Of a DNA stretch of 33,148 bases, positions 33,024 through 33,148 are shown piece by piece. Location of the stretch: the NCBI GenBank assembly GCA_030747675.1, contig JASLKH010000066.1, positions 1 through 33,148 of the forward strand, in the 5' to 3' direction. The position numbers and the translations under genes are program-made. This DNA is from Candidatus Thalassarchaeaceae archaeon. GTDB lineage: Archaea > Thermoplasmatota > Poseidoniia > Poseidoniales > Thalassarchaeaceae. Under the pieces are notes generated by a model that was not told the origin of the DNA, ran no database searches, and was given only the letters and a program-made list of their open reading frames with translations. Numbering within the stretch: position 1 is the stretch's first letter; each line of letters starts with the position of its first letter.

Positions 33024-33148
33024 ATTCCAACCTACTTTATCAGCATCAATTTTAACTTGATAACCTCTTATAACACAATGTTATTCCATTCGCTTTACAC
33101 GATTTGAAACATTACCATGTGCAACACCTACTTGCTCTGCAATAGACC
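32769..33148 (-). pseudogene. Lrp/AsnC regulator interrupted by in-frame TAA (partial, N-terminus outside window)
   Basis: Reading the minus strand from the right edge gives the recognition helix region of an Lrp/AsnC helix-turn-helix (AEQVGVAHGNVSNRVKRME). A TAA at 33081-33083 then interrupts, and HCVIRGYQVKIDADKVGWN continues in the same frame into the RAM domain. Lrp proteins normally read straight through here (R-x-x-x-LE/ME-x-x-GVI-x-GY), so one nonsense codon splits an otherwise intact gene with no frameshift. A single base change (for example AAA to TAA) would explain it. It may be a real loss-of-function mutation, a sequencing or assembly error, or a split regulator. The start codon lies outside the window. 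Confidence 0.72.

Noticed and set aside
33081-33083. Recoded stop (selenocysteine or pyrrolysine)
   Set aside because: The codon is TAA; known recoding uses TGA or TAG, and no recoding element is visible.
1-33148. Insertion sequences, prophage or integrase genes
   Set aside because: No transposase, integrase, terminase or terminal inverted repeats were seen in any reading frame.

Overview
The window looks like a piece of a marine Euryarchaeota genome, most likely Marine Group II (Candidatus Poseidoniales). This is inferred from gene content, not from a marker tree. Archaeal signs are an archaeal/eukaryotic-type FEN1 with a PIP box, a Trm-G10-type tRNA methyltransferase, a Toprim protein of the RNase M5-like/primase class, and TATA-like boxes 23-31 nt upstream of several start codons (leaderless transcription). 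Alongside these are bacterial-looking metabolic genes: a homodimeric-type pyruvate dehydrogenase E1, an A1-type haem-copper oxidase, RibD, YaaA, and a small protein resembling bacterial histone H1-like (Hc1) proteins. That mix, plus long secreted or lipid-anchored proteins with short cytoplasmic tails, suits an aerobic planktonic heterotrophic archaeon.

Layout. 1-3431 (minus): Upf1/SMUBP2-like helicase, RDD membrane protein, and a proline-rich repeat protein cut by the left edge. 3566-6152 (plus): a tightly overlapping set of a zinc-ribbon/low-complexity protein, a GNAT acetyltransferase and a NodB-type polysaccharide deacetylase. 6139-8820 (minus): pyruvate dehydrogenase E1, divergent from a 1084-residue surface protein with an N-terminal CPPC thioredoxin-like domain (8978-12232). 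12329-12508 (plus): Hc1-like protein, followed by a strong 14-bp hairpin. 12580-16770 (minus): signal-peptide membrane protein, FEN1 and GT-C-like membrane protein in one apparent operon. 16853-17992 (plus): tRNA methyltransferase whose stop codon touches a convergent tRNA-Arg(UCG). 18128-20377: RibD (minus), divergent from a diacylglycerol-kinase-like lipid kinase (plus). 20378-24151 (minus): lipoprotein with a cytoplasmic tail, YaaA and a Sco1-like copper protein. 24209-24294: tRNA-Ser(UGA). 24340-28840 (minus): cytochrome c oxidase subunits II, I, III and IV. 28997-29800 (plus): DUF167 and Toprim proteins. 29811-32714 (minus): SNF2/RapA-type helicase. 32769-33148 (minus): an Lrp/AsnC-type regulator interrupted by an in-frame TAA.

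How the parts fit. The coxBACD genes and the Sco-like gene form a terminal-oxidase and copper-assembly module. Two of its proteins have unusual architecture: subunit I carries an extracytoplasmic N-terminal beta domain with a CxCH motif, and the Sco protein has a roughly 290-residue insertion containing four ~35-residue Cys/His/Met repeats. These two are the best candidates for something undescribed. Coding density is very high: several neighbours overlap by 4-14 bp, and no gene-free stretch exceeds about 160 bp.
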